A stretch of 64,000 nucleotides of DNA, taken from Gambelia wislizenii (taxonomy: Eukaryota > Chordata > Lepidosauria > Squamata > Crotaphytidae). Of the stretch, positions 23,520-34,091 are shown in pieces (the stretch's first letter is position 1; every line of letters starts with the position of its first letter). Both the position numbers and the translations under genes were made by a program. The stretch spans positions 229,814,501 to 229,878,500 of the forward strand of contig JAUMIR010000004.1 in assembly GCA_030847615.1 (NCBI GenBank), written 5' to 3'. The notes beneath the pieces are model-generated. The model saw only the letters and a list, made by a program, of their open reading frames with translations, made no database searches and was not told the origin of the DNA.

Positions 23520-23711
23520 GAGTTCAGACATGCACTGGAGAATGGCTCAGAATCGAAAGCCTGTCCATCTGCTGAGAAGCAAAAAGTACCACTGAGCCAC
23601 AGGATGGCGATGCAGTTGCCTTGGCAACAAGGGGGAAGTGTACTGAAGCTCCTGTCACTGAGCGTGGCTCTTCTCGCAGTCCTGGTTGCCTTTTACTATG
23701 GAGGGGTTTAA
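23520..23711 (+). CDS. CDKAL1: CDKAL1 terminal coding exon (C-terminal tail anchor)
   Basis: The exon begins after a CAG acceptor (23517-23519) and stays open for 63 codons to TAA at 23709-23711, in phase 0. It encodes a short hydrophilic stretch starting EFRHALENGSES, then SHRMAMQLPW, and ends with one hydrophobic helix, LKLLSLSVALLAVLVAFYY, three residues from the C-terminus. This is a tail anchor. From memory, human CDKAL1 has DFR at the same place, an SRM motif, and a final helix of the same length. CDKAL1 is a radical-SAM methylthiotransferase of the endoplasmic reticulum. It converts t6A to ms2t6A at position 37 of tRNA-Lys(UUU). The radical-SAM, MTTase and TRAM domains lie on upstream exons outside the window. 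Divergence of this tail makes the name probable, not certain; another tail-anchored protein is the alternative. Confidence 0.8.
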   Translation, partial: EFRHALENGSESKACPSAEKQKVPLSHRMAMQLPWQQGGSVLKLLSLSVALLAVLVAFYYGGV

Positions 23712-24175
23712 GAGGGAAGCTGAACTGAATAATGATTTCATCATTATTTCATCAGTGTGGTAACTTGCCACCCTGAAAACTTCATAGTTGAATATTGAGT
23801 GATAATTTATACTCCGCGCGAGGCCTTACCTGAACATCACAACCTAGATAAGACTCTGCTTAGAACTGGAATAAGTTCTTTGGTTAGTTTTTTAAGATTA
23901 AAGTACCAATGCGTACTAAAGACTTCCACATATTAATTTTCCATTTTTAAAAATTTATGGATATATATGTATTATATATACAGAATATATTTGTCTCTGT
24001 GTGGCAGTTCTGACATTTGTGTGATTTTCATTATTGTCACATATAGATGAAAGTTTTTAGAAAATTAAATTATTAAAGTATTTTTTTCCTTATGGCAAGT
24101 GATTGATCATATCCCTGTATGGTGATCATTTGAATCCTTATTAAACTTCTTTTTTTCTTTATGCAAAATGAAACA
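23712..24175 (+). other. CDKAL1: CDKAL1 3' UTR (candidate)
   Basis: AT-rich sequence follows the stop. Possible polyadenylation signals ATTAAA lie at 24064, 24072 and 24140. The last is followed by a T-rich stretch and TGTCT, as expected for a downstream element. No splice signals or coding potential are evident. The exact end is inferred. Confidence 0.55.
24140..24145 (+). terminator. Candidate poly(A) signal ATTAAA
   Basis: This is the second most common vertebrate poly(A) hexamer, placed about 430 bp after the stop codon and followed by a T-rich run. Alternatives are at 24064 and 24072. Confidence 0.4.
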
Positions 24176-24199
24176 TGTCTTTTAAAATTGTCCTTAAAT

Positions 24200-24412
24200 G
24201 TGTGTGTATGTGCTTTCAAGTCTCCTGTTTACTTATAGCAACCCTATAATTTTGTAGGGTTTTCTTATGCAAAGAATACACAGAGTCATTTTGCCAATTC
24301 CTTCTTCTGAAATATAGCCTACAGCACCTAGTATTCATTGGTGGTCTCCCATGCAAATACTAACCAGAGCTGACCCTTCTGGGTTCCCAAGATCATATGG
24401 GATCTGGTACCT
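24200..24412 (-). mobile_element. 5S-rRNA-derived SINE (minus)
   Basis: GGTGGTCTCCCATGCAAATACT (about 24341) is the reverse complement of the 5S rRNA internal region, followed by GACCCTTCTGGGTTCCCAAG and GATCATATGGGATCTGG. The left part is a Sauria-type 3' tail (TGTGCTTTCAAGTC, TATAGCAACCC). Flanks CCTTAAAT (about 24191) and CCTTTAAAT (about 24411) look like a target duplication. It lies just past the CDKAL1 3' UTR. Confidence 0.8.
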
Positions 24413-27400
24413 TTAAATATCCCATTCAAAATTCCCAGGCCAAGAGATTAAGTTGTAAATATTGCAGTGATGAAGATGGAGCATAATGAGAATGAGGAAA
24501 AAAGGAAAGTACTCAGCTGAAGGTAGGAGGACACTCCAGATGGTGTTGCTACTGGATAAAGAAAACTGAGAGACAAGTAGCATTGGTGGGACCAGGTATG
24601 TGTGGAAGAGAGAACATGGTGGGGGTCCTGCTAAGACCACTCAGCTCCAGAACATTCCAGTGGTGGGTGTACATAGGCACAAGACTCATTCATGTGATGT
24701 TCAGGAACCACAAAAAAGAAGCATGCCATCTTTTCCCATTGCCTTTAAAGATCTTATTCAAAATCCCCAAAACATTAGATGAAGTATTAAATATTGTGTA
24801 TACTGCTATATACTGTATTTCTTTCATGTTCATAGGAGCACAAGTAATACAAGCTTGAAATTCAAAACAATCACAAAATACAGTCCCTAAATCCTATCCA
24901 TATCACAACAATGAAACATTCTCCAAGGTCATCCTGATTGAAAGGGTAGAGCAAAAAGCCCAACAAGCATAGCTGCACGGGCTGGGTCAGAGAGGGAGGG
25001 AGGGAAACCAACTAGAGTTTGTGTGACAGGCATACTGAGTGATGGGCTAACAACCCCTAATAAGTAAAGCAAGAAAGCAGGAGCATAGCTGAGAGTGGGT
25101 GACAGCAGGCTGATGTCTCTCTGATGTCTCTCTGCTCCTCCTCGCCTTTTACATGGAAGAAAGGATACCATCCTTCCTTAATCTTGGAATGAAGGAGCCT
25201 TACACATTAAAGCATGATGGTATGTGTGATTAATCAGAAGCAGAGGATCATGAGTGGAAGCAGAGGTGTGCTTAGGTCCCTGATCAGCCAGTCAGTTAAC
25301 ACCATTCTGCCTCCAGCCTTTTGACAATGGGTGGCCATTTGTGTACCCAAATCTCTAATGCCTCCCTGTGCATCCAAGAAGAATGTACAACCACTTGCAC
25401 AAATAGGGATTGCATGAATGTTGTGCCCAAATAAGATCCAAGTCATGGTAAATACCTATGGAACTGATTCCCCTAAATATGTGAAAGTTAGAGTATTAAG
25501 GCAATATTTGCAAGTTTTAATATGTTGCCTTTCCCGCTTCATGCTGTTAATCCTCGGGGATTGCCAGATCATGCTTGCTTCCTTAAGCAAGCATTAATTC
25601 AAATCATATTTGCCTTGGACCATGAAACAGTTTTGAGTTCTGTTGAAGCAGAAGGCTCTCTTGGGTGATTGTCAGCCACCACAGTCCCTCCTGCCAGTTC
25701 ACTGCAAGAGTCCCCCCACTCCCATCTACTGATGGCCAGGGAACTCTGTTCTCCTCCTCTAGGGTCCAACACATTTGCAAATCTTAACACACACACACAC
25801 ACACACACATATAATTAAATCTTACACAAGCTTACTGAAGAGTGAACCCCACTGTGCTCATTGTGGCTTATTCCCATATAAGTGTACATAGAATTGTGGC
25901 CACTGGTTTGTCTGCATTCATACTGACTCCCTTACTTCTCATATGAATGCCCCCATGCGTGGAAGTCAATAGTAGCAGACCAATGAAGAACAGACCCATA
26001 AGGCTTCTTGCAAACAAAGTTTGGATGAAGCTCCTGCCCCAGGAGGGAATAGCCATGACACATGTGAGAAATTAGCTCCCAGATGCTGTGGCCTAAACAG
26101 GAAAAGATTGTCAGATGATTCACAGGGTTACCAAAGAATTGCAAGCTCTCTTTACCTAGTATGCACACAGTTTCAGAGATACATCTGTATTTATATCCTA
26201 CAGACTAAACTGTCCACAGATCTGAGAAGCACATGAATACATTACACAATGTGATTAGCAAAATGAAAAGGCCACCTGCTAGAGACAAAAATGGCTAAAT
26301 GAATTCACTTTGCATAGTCTGAACAGTGAAATCTTCTCACTCCACTCTGAACAGTTGTTCAGTCTGTTCTGTTTATATTTATTAAATACATCTAAGGAGG
26401 TTTGGTGCTTAAGTCTTTCATTTGATGCTGCAAATCAAGCCCATTAATTTACAGACAATGTGATGTGGAAAGGTACACAATACTGTGTGTGTTGGGGCAG
26501 AAGGGGGGATAGAAGAAATGAGAACATTCTGAGGAGAACTCAGCCACCTCTGTCACATTTCTGCCTGCCGATTTCAGAACATCTGACAGTTCCTGTTAAT
26601 TTAGTCTCACTTCCCAGTTCAGCTTCCCATATGGAAAGCTGGAGTGATTTTTGAATAACAGCAAGTAATATCTAAAGTGGCAGCAACTGGCAACTTTGAT
26701 ACTGAGCTTGGTTGTAGCCATTACCCAGAATTCCTCTCCTTTTTTGAGAAGCAATTACAATTTCACAGGTTGGAATTAAAATTCCCTGCAGTATGCAATA
26801 GAGTAACAAACTGTCAAAGTGATTTCAAGCTGCTAATCTCTCACTGTGGTATGAGTGAAAATAGAATTCCTCATGCCCTGTGTACAGGGCTGACAACTGA
26901 AAAAGCACCAGATTTCCACTACATCTGAATACATGTGGGAGAGCAGCATGGATCTGCCCACACACAGGATGTTTTCTAATATGCATGGTCTGTTTTTTAA
27001 AAAAAGTTAATAGCCTATAATTTTTGTTTGGGGCAGGGGGGAGCTTGTCATAATATGTGTAAATTCAAGGTGCCACAAAGACCAGCTCACTCATCCTGCT
27101 GGATAATTATTCTCTGGTACACTAGCAACATGAGATTTTTTCACCCACTGCTCCCTCGTACACTGGTGCTATTTGACAATAGATTTGTATTCAGTTACTG
27201 TGGTTTGACATTCTTTGAAGTGACAAATATCTACAGCTGAATCCAGTCCAAACAAAAAAAGAAGCTATTGGTCCTGAAACCTAACAAAGTCAGCTAAACA
27301 AAATAAGATAGGAGACTTAAAGAAATCTGGAGATTATAGATATTAATAACATATAAAATTGTCCTGAATGTATGCTACATTTCTGTCAGAAACCTGTTCG

Positions 27401-27560
27401 TCCTCTGCCTCCTGTATCTACAACTCACAGTTTAAGATTAGTTTATACCCTCAGCAAATGTTGGTGTAGAAAATTGACCTGTGTTGTTGGAAACAGAGGG
27501 TGAGTGGCCAGAGGGCATCATGATGATGATCAATTCATCCCTATGCAATGTAGGAGTAGG
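24413..27560. other. Unassigned 3' flank
   Basis: No gene was recognised. A direct repeat of about 60 bp (24411-24470 and 24742-24803) and an (AC)n run at 25787-25809 are present. Open frames such as 24583-24858 lack family motifs. Confidence 0.5.
25787..25809. repeat. (AC)n microsatellite
   Basis: About 11 perfect units. Confidence 0.95.
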
Positions 27561-27565
27561 AGTAG

Positions 27566-27796
27566 TAATAGTAGTTATTATATGCCTTCGACTCCTGACT
27601 TAGGGCACTGCAACCATATTATATGGTTTTCTTAGCATAGGACGTTTTTCAGAGATTTGCTATTGCCTTCATCTTAGGCTGAGAAAGTATGACTTGCCCA
27701 AGGTCACCCGGTGGGGTTTCCATGGTTAAGCAAGGATTTGAACCTTGGTCTCTTTCAATCCTAGTCCAACAATAAACCCACCCACAATAAACACTG
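27566..27796 (-). mobile_element. Sauria-type tRNA SINE
   Basis: Reverse-complement signature: a TATGCCTTCGACTCC tail side, TGACTTGCCCAAGGTCACCC body, then GATTTGAACCTTGGTCTC (B box) and a degenerate A-box side. About 230 bp, antisense to the window. It is an RNA-polymerase-III SINE thought to be mobilised by BovB-like LINEs. Confidence 0.85.
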
Positions 27797-28044
27797 GCTC
27801 TTGCAAAGTAATTTTTTTTATATGTACAAGTAATGTACATATAATAATATAATACATAATAAGATACATGGTGCTTTACAAACCGTGAGATGAAGGAACC
27901 CTTACAATCAACAAGTGATTTCAGTCTAGAAAATAAAGTGAAAACAAAGGCAGGAAACCAAGTTGGGAGCAGGAAAATAGGAAGAATTGCAGTTCCATAT
28001 ACTCAAACTTAGTTACAGTAGAATATAGCAGCCTGTGACACCAT

Positions 28045-28160
28045 CCCCCACCAGATGTTGTTGGACTGCAGCTCCCAACATCCCTAATCATTGGGCGTTC
28101 TGATTAAGACTGATGGGAGACACAGTACAAATGTATCTGGAGGGCCAAAGGTTGCCTGCC
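28045..28160. repeat. Palindromic MITE, CCAGATGTTGTTGG family
   Basis: CACCAGATGTTGTTGGACTGC on the left is matched by an inverted, degraded ATGTATCTGGAGGGCC on the right. Non-coding. Confidence 0.65.
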
Positions 28161-28298
28161 CCATTGTATACAGACTAGCTGATTGTGCCACAGTTTTCAC
28201 AGAGAAGGTGACTTGCACCAGGTCTCAAACATCTAACAGCACAAATGGGCCATCCTTCCTGAAGGACATTAAATACCTGTGTGGTTTGCAGTTTGTTT

Positions 28299-28712
28299 CT
28301 AGGATGGAGGACCATCACCACCCAAAAATAGTACTCTACGGTGAACTCGCCATGGGTCAGCGTAAGAGGGGCACTCCAAAAGAACGATACAGGGACTCCC
28401 TGAAACAACATCTCAGGCTCGGCCAAACTGATCACCAACAATGGTCCACCCTGGCCTCACATCAGGAGGCATGGAGACGCACTATTCACAATGCTGCAGC
28501 CTTATTTGAGAACTCACACTGAACAAGTCTTGAAGAGAAACGACAACACAGAAAGAATCACGACCCAGAAACATCACCCAAGGAGACCTTCTGCTGTGCT
28601 TTCTGCAGCCGGACTTGTTTATCTCGGATTGGCCTTTTTAGTCATCAGTGCGCTTGCCGAAAGCGCAGAATGAGTCCTTCCTGAATCTTCGTTTGCGAAG
28701 AAAAGCCAAAGA
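28299..28712 (+). mobile_element. 5'-truncated (TC)n-LINE copy with 16-bp TSD
   Basis: The element is 414 bp with a perfect duplication GGTTTGCAGTTTGTTT at 28283-28298 and 28713-28728. The plus-strand frame encodes the protein C-terminus (KIVLYGELAMGQRKRG, RYRDSLKQHL). One internal TGA after FENSH interrupts it, then a C-X2-C-X12-H-X3-C zinc-finger-like end follows in the same frame. Unlike its sisters it lacks a long (GA)n tail, ending at AAAAGCCAAA. Confidence 0.9.
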
Positions 28713-29059
28713 GGTTTGCAGTTTGTTTTGCTCCAAATTCTCTTATCATACTTGCATGGAATAGCCAACTGCTTCCTAATTGCTGCTACTGTGTTTTACA
28801 GTACTGTATTAGTATTCACAAGACTTAGTGCCAAGCATCTGAAATGTATTCATTAGCTTTTCAGCTAAGCACAAACTCCACAGGCCGTAGGCCATTAAAA
28901 TGAACTACAGAAAGAGCAAAGGGGATCTCCTGGGCAGCTGGCTTCTTGGGTTGTTAAAGGGTAATCAAAGAGCAAAAGTCTATTCCTCTAGCACAGCGTT
29001 TCTCAAGTGGGGTTCTGCAGAACCCTAGGTGTCCGTGAGACACAGCTAGGGGTTCCGGA

Positions 29060-29863
29060 AGAAATAGTAACGGAGAATAATGAGACCAGACGTGGGCTTC
29101 CCCTCCCTTTCCCTGGTGGCTTCTCTGCCTGCGAGGAACGCCTTGCTGTCTAGAGGGGGAGGCAGGCGGGCTGTAGCCGTGGCTCCTCATGGCTGGCTAA
29201 GGAAGCCGGGGAACAACTGCTCCTGCTTCCACCACCATGCTTCAAACCCCGCCTTCTTCCTCACTACTAGCCAGACAACAGTCACTCACAGTGACCCCCC
29301 TCCGCCAGGCTTTCCTTGTGGCTCTGTGATTAAAGGGAGAGGCGGTAGGCATGGGGTTAGGCGGCCTTGCCACAACTTCACTGCCCCTGCCCTGCCCACC
29401 CCTCCGCCACCCCTCCGGCACCACTCACCTTCCCCTCTTCTCCAGCCAACATGAGCAGTAAGGATGGGACCATCATGGCCAGCCGGGTGGGGGGCACTGC
29501 CTGCCTGCCTGCCCCTGCTCCCCTCTCGCCCACCCAGCCTCCCAGGCGGAGGGACCCAGGCTGGGTAAGGGGTAGCGAGTGCCTGGAGCCGAGCCTTTGG
29601 TGGGGGAGGGGCCCTGAAGAGGGGAGAGGAACAGGGCTTACAATTGGAGGGTGGAGGAAGCCGAGGAAGGCCTTGGGGGCAGAGGATGAGAAGGAGGTTG
29701 AGGGGGTCAGGGCGGGACCAGGTGGGGGCAGGAATAGGGTTTGGGGTGGGAATTTCTCCGAGGCAGCAACAGCCTCTCCATCCTTCCCTTGCATGGGCTC
29801 CTTCTCTTTCTCTCTCTCACTTGGGAAGGAAGGGAAAGCAGGTGCTGAACGGAGGTTGAGGTG
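29060..29863. other. GC-rich block inside the hAT element
   Basis: About 800 bp of GC-rich sequence with scattered CpG, in sharp contrast to the AT-rich surroundings. Long open frames exist on both strands (for example 29367-29960 plus, 29378-29794 minus), but their products are proline/glycine-rich and low-complexity with no known domain. They are likely a consequence of high GC. It could be captured host DNA (for example part of a CpG island) or family-specific filler. Confidence 0.55.
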
Positions 29864-29908
29864 GAAGGAAGGAAGGAAGGAAGGAAGGAAGGAAGGAAGG
29901 AAGGAAGG
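29864..29908. repeat. (AAGG)n microsatellite
   Basis: About 11 perfect tetranucleotide units at the right edge of the GC-rich block. Confidence 0.95.
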
Positions 29909-30032
29909 TACTTCCTTCTCTGTGTGTTACCAGTGGCTAATTGGGACCCCCTCCTATTAGAACCACCGGGGTTAATAAGGAAGGGGAAGGGTGCTACTGA
30001 ACATGTGCAGATTCCCCTCCCCTTTTTTTTTT

Positions 30033-30257
30033 ACTCCGACTATAGAGACCAGGGTTCAAATCCCCACTCGGCCATGGAAAGCCACTGGGTGACCTCGAGC
30101 AAGTCACACACTCTCAGCCTCAGAGGAAGGATGAAGGCAGAAGAAGACCCCCTCCATTCACATTCTCAGCATCAGAAAACTGCAGAAAAACTCAGAACTG
30201 GCAGAAAGAACCACCTCTGAAGAAACCATGAATTCCCAGGATAGGCTTGCCTTAGGG
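30033..30257 (+). mobile_element. Sauria-type tRNA SINE (plus), truncated
   Basis: B box GGGTTCAAATCCCC at about 30053, body CACTGGGTGACCTCGAGCAAG and CTCAGCCTCAGAGGAAGG, ending at GATAGGCTTGCCTTAGGG where a CAGTGTTTCTC hAT-like end abuts. The A-box side and the last part of the tail are missing. Confidence 0.8.
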
Positions 30258-30724
30258 CAGTGTTTCTCCCCAAGAGTTTGCTAGGGGTTCCTCAAGAGAT
30301 TGTGACTGGGGGTGGGGGCAATATATATATATATAGTATATAGAATATACTATATAGAATAAAGCTTATGCAGAGGTTCCCTGAGACCTGAAAATTATTT
30401 CAAGGTTTCCTCCAGGATAAAAATGTTGAGAAAGGCTGCTCTAGCATGTGTGCTCATTGCCTCTCCTCCCACTACTCTTAAGTATCCAGGCCTATGCCAG
30501 CTGATCAAACATGAGTTATCATCTACTTGCCTTCAGCAAGTCCAGAAAGAAGAAAGCAAGAGAAAATTCCTACCTCCTGTAGATAGTTCAAGGAGAGAAA
30601 TTTAAAAACAATCACCTTTTGCTTCAGGTTCATTGATAAAAACAACTCTTATGTGGGTTGCCTCTCCTTTCTGTCCATTTGGCTCATTTGATTTCAAGTT
30701 GATTCACACATGTGATGGTGCTGA

Positions 30725-31275
30725 ATGTCCCTTACATGGGACTTGTGTTCATCAGTGTTACAGGGAGTAACTAACTGTGCATTTGAAATTAGTTTCTGGG
30801 CAAGGTACAACGTGTTGCTTGTTACCTTTAAAGCCCTACATGGTTTGGGTCCAGCTTACCTGCAGGATCACCTCCTCTTGTACAATCCACCCCGTACATT
30901 CAGGTCCTCTGGGGGACATTTACTTCAACCAGCCAGGACTAGGCTGGCAACTGTCACCCGGAGGACTTTTTCTTCAGCTGCCCCTAGACTCTGGGACAAC
31001 CTGCTGGAAGAGATTAGACAGCTGAATATGCTGTCTAAATTTAAAATAGCATTAAAGATCAATCTCTTCTGGCAGGCCTATCCTGATGATTTTTAAACTG
31101 TGAATTTTAAATTGTTTTAATATGGATTGGTTTTATATATTTTAAAACATATATTATGTGTTTTAATCAGCCAATGTGTTTAAATCTATGTATTTTAACT
31201 GATATAAGTTATGTGTAAATCTTTTGTTCCCTGTCTCAATCCATGGGGAGAGGCAGAAAATAAATAAATTATTGT
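30725..31275 (+). mobile_element. L2 LINE 3' end
   Basis: The frame 30725-31096 encodes the L2 ORF2 C-terminus (VTFKALHGLGPAYLQDHLL, RTFSSAAPRLWDN, KINLFWQAYPDDF). A 3' UTR ends AAAATAAATAAATTATTG. It is 5'-truncated. Confidence 0.88.
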
Positions 31276-32040
31276 GGTGGTGATGGTGGTGCCAGATTAT
31301 GTGTACTCTTTTGCTGTTTTTCCAAAGAGCTACCATCTTCATGACAGTCAGGCAGTACTGGGGACATGGGTGCCTTCTGACTGCATGCTACTCCTTTCTC
31401 ATGAATATGACCAAGTACGTGCTCAGGATTACATAGAAAACACAGCCATGGCACTGCCCAAACACAATGTTCAAATTAGATACTTTGTTAAGCAAAGTGT
31501 GGACTTTACTTAAGGACTAAAGTGCTCCTTTTTGTGGAGGCTCAGGGGTGGGGGGAGACTCCCTAATCACTTCTTAATAACCGCCCCAAGCACTGAGTGC
31601 TGCTGCAGGCAACATCCCACTTCTGCTGTGCTGCCTCCAGTCTCGCAGGTGCCTTTACTGAGCAAATCAAGCCTGGGGGATTTACCAGCACCTCCAACAA
31701 TTTCCAGGCTTGGGCTGCATGAAGGTTTCCTGCAGGGCTGATGTGGATCAGACCCTGAAGTACTACCATTAGACAGCAGGATTCTGACAGCTGCTCACAG
31801 CCTTCATTGGCAGCCAGACTTCTGCTTCCCAGTGAGGCTGTTCAAAGGTCTACTTTCCCTCAATTATCGGTAAGACTTCAAACTGTGAGAGAATACAGCT
31901 TCTGAAAACTACATTGTCTTTTCCCCTTAGACACCAGAGAAACCAGATGGTGCTAGTAAATAATAATAGCAAGAATAACAGCACTGTGTTAAGCACCATA
32001 TAAATGTGATAGAAGATATCCACAGAAATAAGAAATTGTG
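31276..32040. other. Unassigned 3' flank
   Basis: No gene or repeat was recognised. Confidence 0.5.
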
Positions 32041-32044
32041 AGAG

Positions 32045-32280
32045 CCTGTGTGGTGACAACTATGTGGTTAAACAGTGTTGGACTAGGCCTTGAGGAATGC
32101 AGGTTCAAGTCTCCATTAAGCCATGAAACATACTAGTTGATCTTGGGCCAACCATTCTTTTTCTCTCCTGACCTCCTTTAAAGGGTTGTTCGGAGGCCAA
32201 TTTGGGCAAACAAAAGCCACATATGTCATGTTAAGCTCATTGGACATAAGGAGAGGTACAAATATAGGTAATTAAAATAT
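32045..32280 (+). mobile_element. tRNA-derived SINE (plus)
   Basis: A box region TGTGTGGTGACAACTATGTGG, B box GGTTCAAGTCT at about 32103, body TTGATCTTGGGCCAACC and AAAGGGTTGTTCGGAGG, and an L2-like end GGAGAGGTACAAATATAGG. Nearly full length but diverged. Confidence 0.78.
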
Positions 32281-32399
32281 GTGGAGCTCAAGGAAGGAAA
32301 TCTGGCTAGATGTATTTTTCAGGTGATATTTGTCATGGTCCTTAACTTTGTGCAATGCTACAGAAACAGTAGCTTACATCTGTTAGATTTTGGAAATAT

Positions 32400-32658
32400 C
32401 CTTTCCTGTTGGAAGGAGAGGAGATTGAGATGAAGAAGAGTGGGGAGGGGAAGGGGTTTAAAATCTGGTTGAAGCATCATGGTGGCAAGGTGGGAGAGGG
32501 AGTGATGGGTTGGCATTGTTAGAAGGAGAGGAGATTGAGAGGCGGATTGGGAGAAAGCGTAGTGGGGCAGGGAGGTCGAGCTAGTTCTGCAGCAACTACA
32601 AACTTGTGAATAATTGAATCCGTGAAAGAGAAAACCCACAAATGTGGAGGGCTAACTG
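32400..32658. mobile_element. Tigger-like element, right end with direct repeats
   Basis: The right terminus GGAGGGCTAACTG precedes TA at 32659. Inside, GAAGGAGAGGAGATTGAGA occurs twice, about 110 bp apart (32411 and 32522), echoing the internal arrays of the elements at 6829 and 15570. The left end is not defined. Confidence 0.55.
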
Positions 32659-32716
32659 TATATCAATAGGATATACGGTACATAGGATATACCGGATTTT
32701 GATGCAAATACATATA

Positions 32717-32924
32717 CAGGTCGACCCCCATAGATTCATTATCCATAGTTTCAGTTATCCATGTCAAAAAAAATATGTTCGTTCTATGTATTTCTAGGTC
32801 CTCCAATGTAATTCTATAATCAACTTCCAGTGTCCGTTTCATTGAAAATAATAGGGTTCCTTATTATTCATGGCTTCAGGTATCCGGGGTGGTGGTGGTG
32901 GTTCCTGGAATGTGAATAAATCTG
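32717..32924. mobile_element. Tigger-like non-autonomous element
   Basis: It starts CAGGTCGACCCCCATAG after TA (32715-32716). It contains ATTATCCATAGTTTCAG and a mirrored GGCTTCAGGTATCC, and ends before TA at 32925. The family inserts at TA. Confidence 0.65.
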
Positions 32925-33322
32925 TATCTCTTTGTTACAATTTTAAGTCCTGCAAATATCTATCTATATATCAACTACAGTTCTTTTGATTTGGGAGGCC
33001 GAGATCTTTGGCTCTATGGTGTAGGATTGTACCTTTCAAGTTGGCACATTGTTTGTTTCTCTGCCTGAGGTAGCGAATTACCTCAAGCCAGACATTTGGT
33101 GTTATGGCTGTGGCTCTCCAAGGTATCATATGGGAGCCTTTACCAGCCTTTACTGGACATGAGAGGGATTGGATCTGGGGATTGTTAGTATTCAGAGCAG
33201 ATTCTCCACTACTGGCCTTTCATTATTGGTATTGTGAGATAATACACTTTAAGACAGGCAGCATCACAGGTGGATAATGCTATATCTTGTGTCTCCCTCG
33301 GTTTCTTTCTTTTTGTTTTTTG

Positions 33323-34091
33323 TTTTTAAATATATTTTTATTATAGATTTCATCCATATTTTAATCTCATATACAGTCATGTCATACATTCTTATTACAT
33401 ACCATCCACATGATTTTCTCCCATACTTCTCTTACATTTCTCTAACCATTAGTTACAATCATCCAATCTTTCTTTCCTTTTTAACATACAGTTAAAATCT
33501 TCCTCATCTATTTCTAACTTATCTTAACACACAAACTTTAAACTCATTTTACAACATTCGCTACTTCCCATCAAGTTTTATCATTGGTATCTATTCTATC
33601 CAGTTTTCTTTTTCGCCCCTCTTTTCACAATGCTTAATATTCACGGGGACTTAATTTTTTATTTGGTTTCTCCAAACAGATGGGGGTTACTCAAGCTTTC
33701 TCTCTTCTTTTTCTCATTTTATATCAAAATCCAGTATCTATTTCCTTTCCCCATATTTCTGACAGATATTCTCTCGTTTCCTTCCATTCTGTCTCAAATT
33801 CCTTCATATTCTTATTTCTAATTGCCTTTGTTAATTTATCTAGATACATAAGTTCAATCACCTTAATCCCCCATTCTTCCTTTGTGGGGATAGTTTCTAA
33901 TTTCCAATGCCGCGCATACGTAATTCTGGCCGCCAGTATTAAATTAAACATTACTTTCTCATTTGCTTTATCCATGGGCTCATCAAAGATACAGAACAAA
34001 TATTTTTCAGGTCTCATTCTCAAAGATATTTTCAATATCTCTTCAACTGTGGTATGGATCATAACCCAAAACTTCCGTGCTTTTTTTTCCA
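33323..34091 (-). mobile_element. 5'-truncated L1 with 22-bp TSD
   Basis: The minus-strand frame 33724-34062 encodes the L1 ORF2 C-terminus (ARITYARHWKLETIPTKEEW, then YLDKLTKAIRN), followed by about 400 bp of 3' UTR to an A-rich tail (T-rich at 33323). Identical 22-bp flanks lie at 33301-33322 and 34092-34113. The 112-codon segment has no stop, so the copy looks fairly recent. It shows ordinary target-primed insertion with 5' truncation. Confidence 0.9.

Larger units (their letters stand above)
28994..30438 (+). mobile_element. hAT-type element carrying GC-rich cargo
   Basis: The 1445-bp unit is bounded by inverted termini CAGCGTTTCTCAA (left) and CAGCCTTTCTCAA (read from the right). It is flanked by a perfect 8-bp duplication CTCTAGCA (28986-28993 and 30439-30446) that fits the Buster-type nnnTAnnn pattern. 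The first about 65 bp and last about 180 bp match the 191-bp element at 3090-3280. Between them lie a GC-rich block (about 29060-29860), an (AAGG)n array, a SINE (30033-30257), and a second terminus-like CAGTGTTTCTC at 30258. No transposase was found. Confidence 0.75.

Noticed and set aside
28091..28298. Upstream extension of the plus-strand frame into the (TC)n-LINE
   Set aside because: This part is MITE and unique flank before the LINE duplication, so it is not part of the LINE protein.
29367..29960. 197-codon open frame in the GC-rich block, and a 138-codon frame opposite
   Set aside because: Stops are rare in GC-rich DNA. The products are low-complexity and run into the (AAGG)n repeat. 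No domain is recognised.
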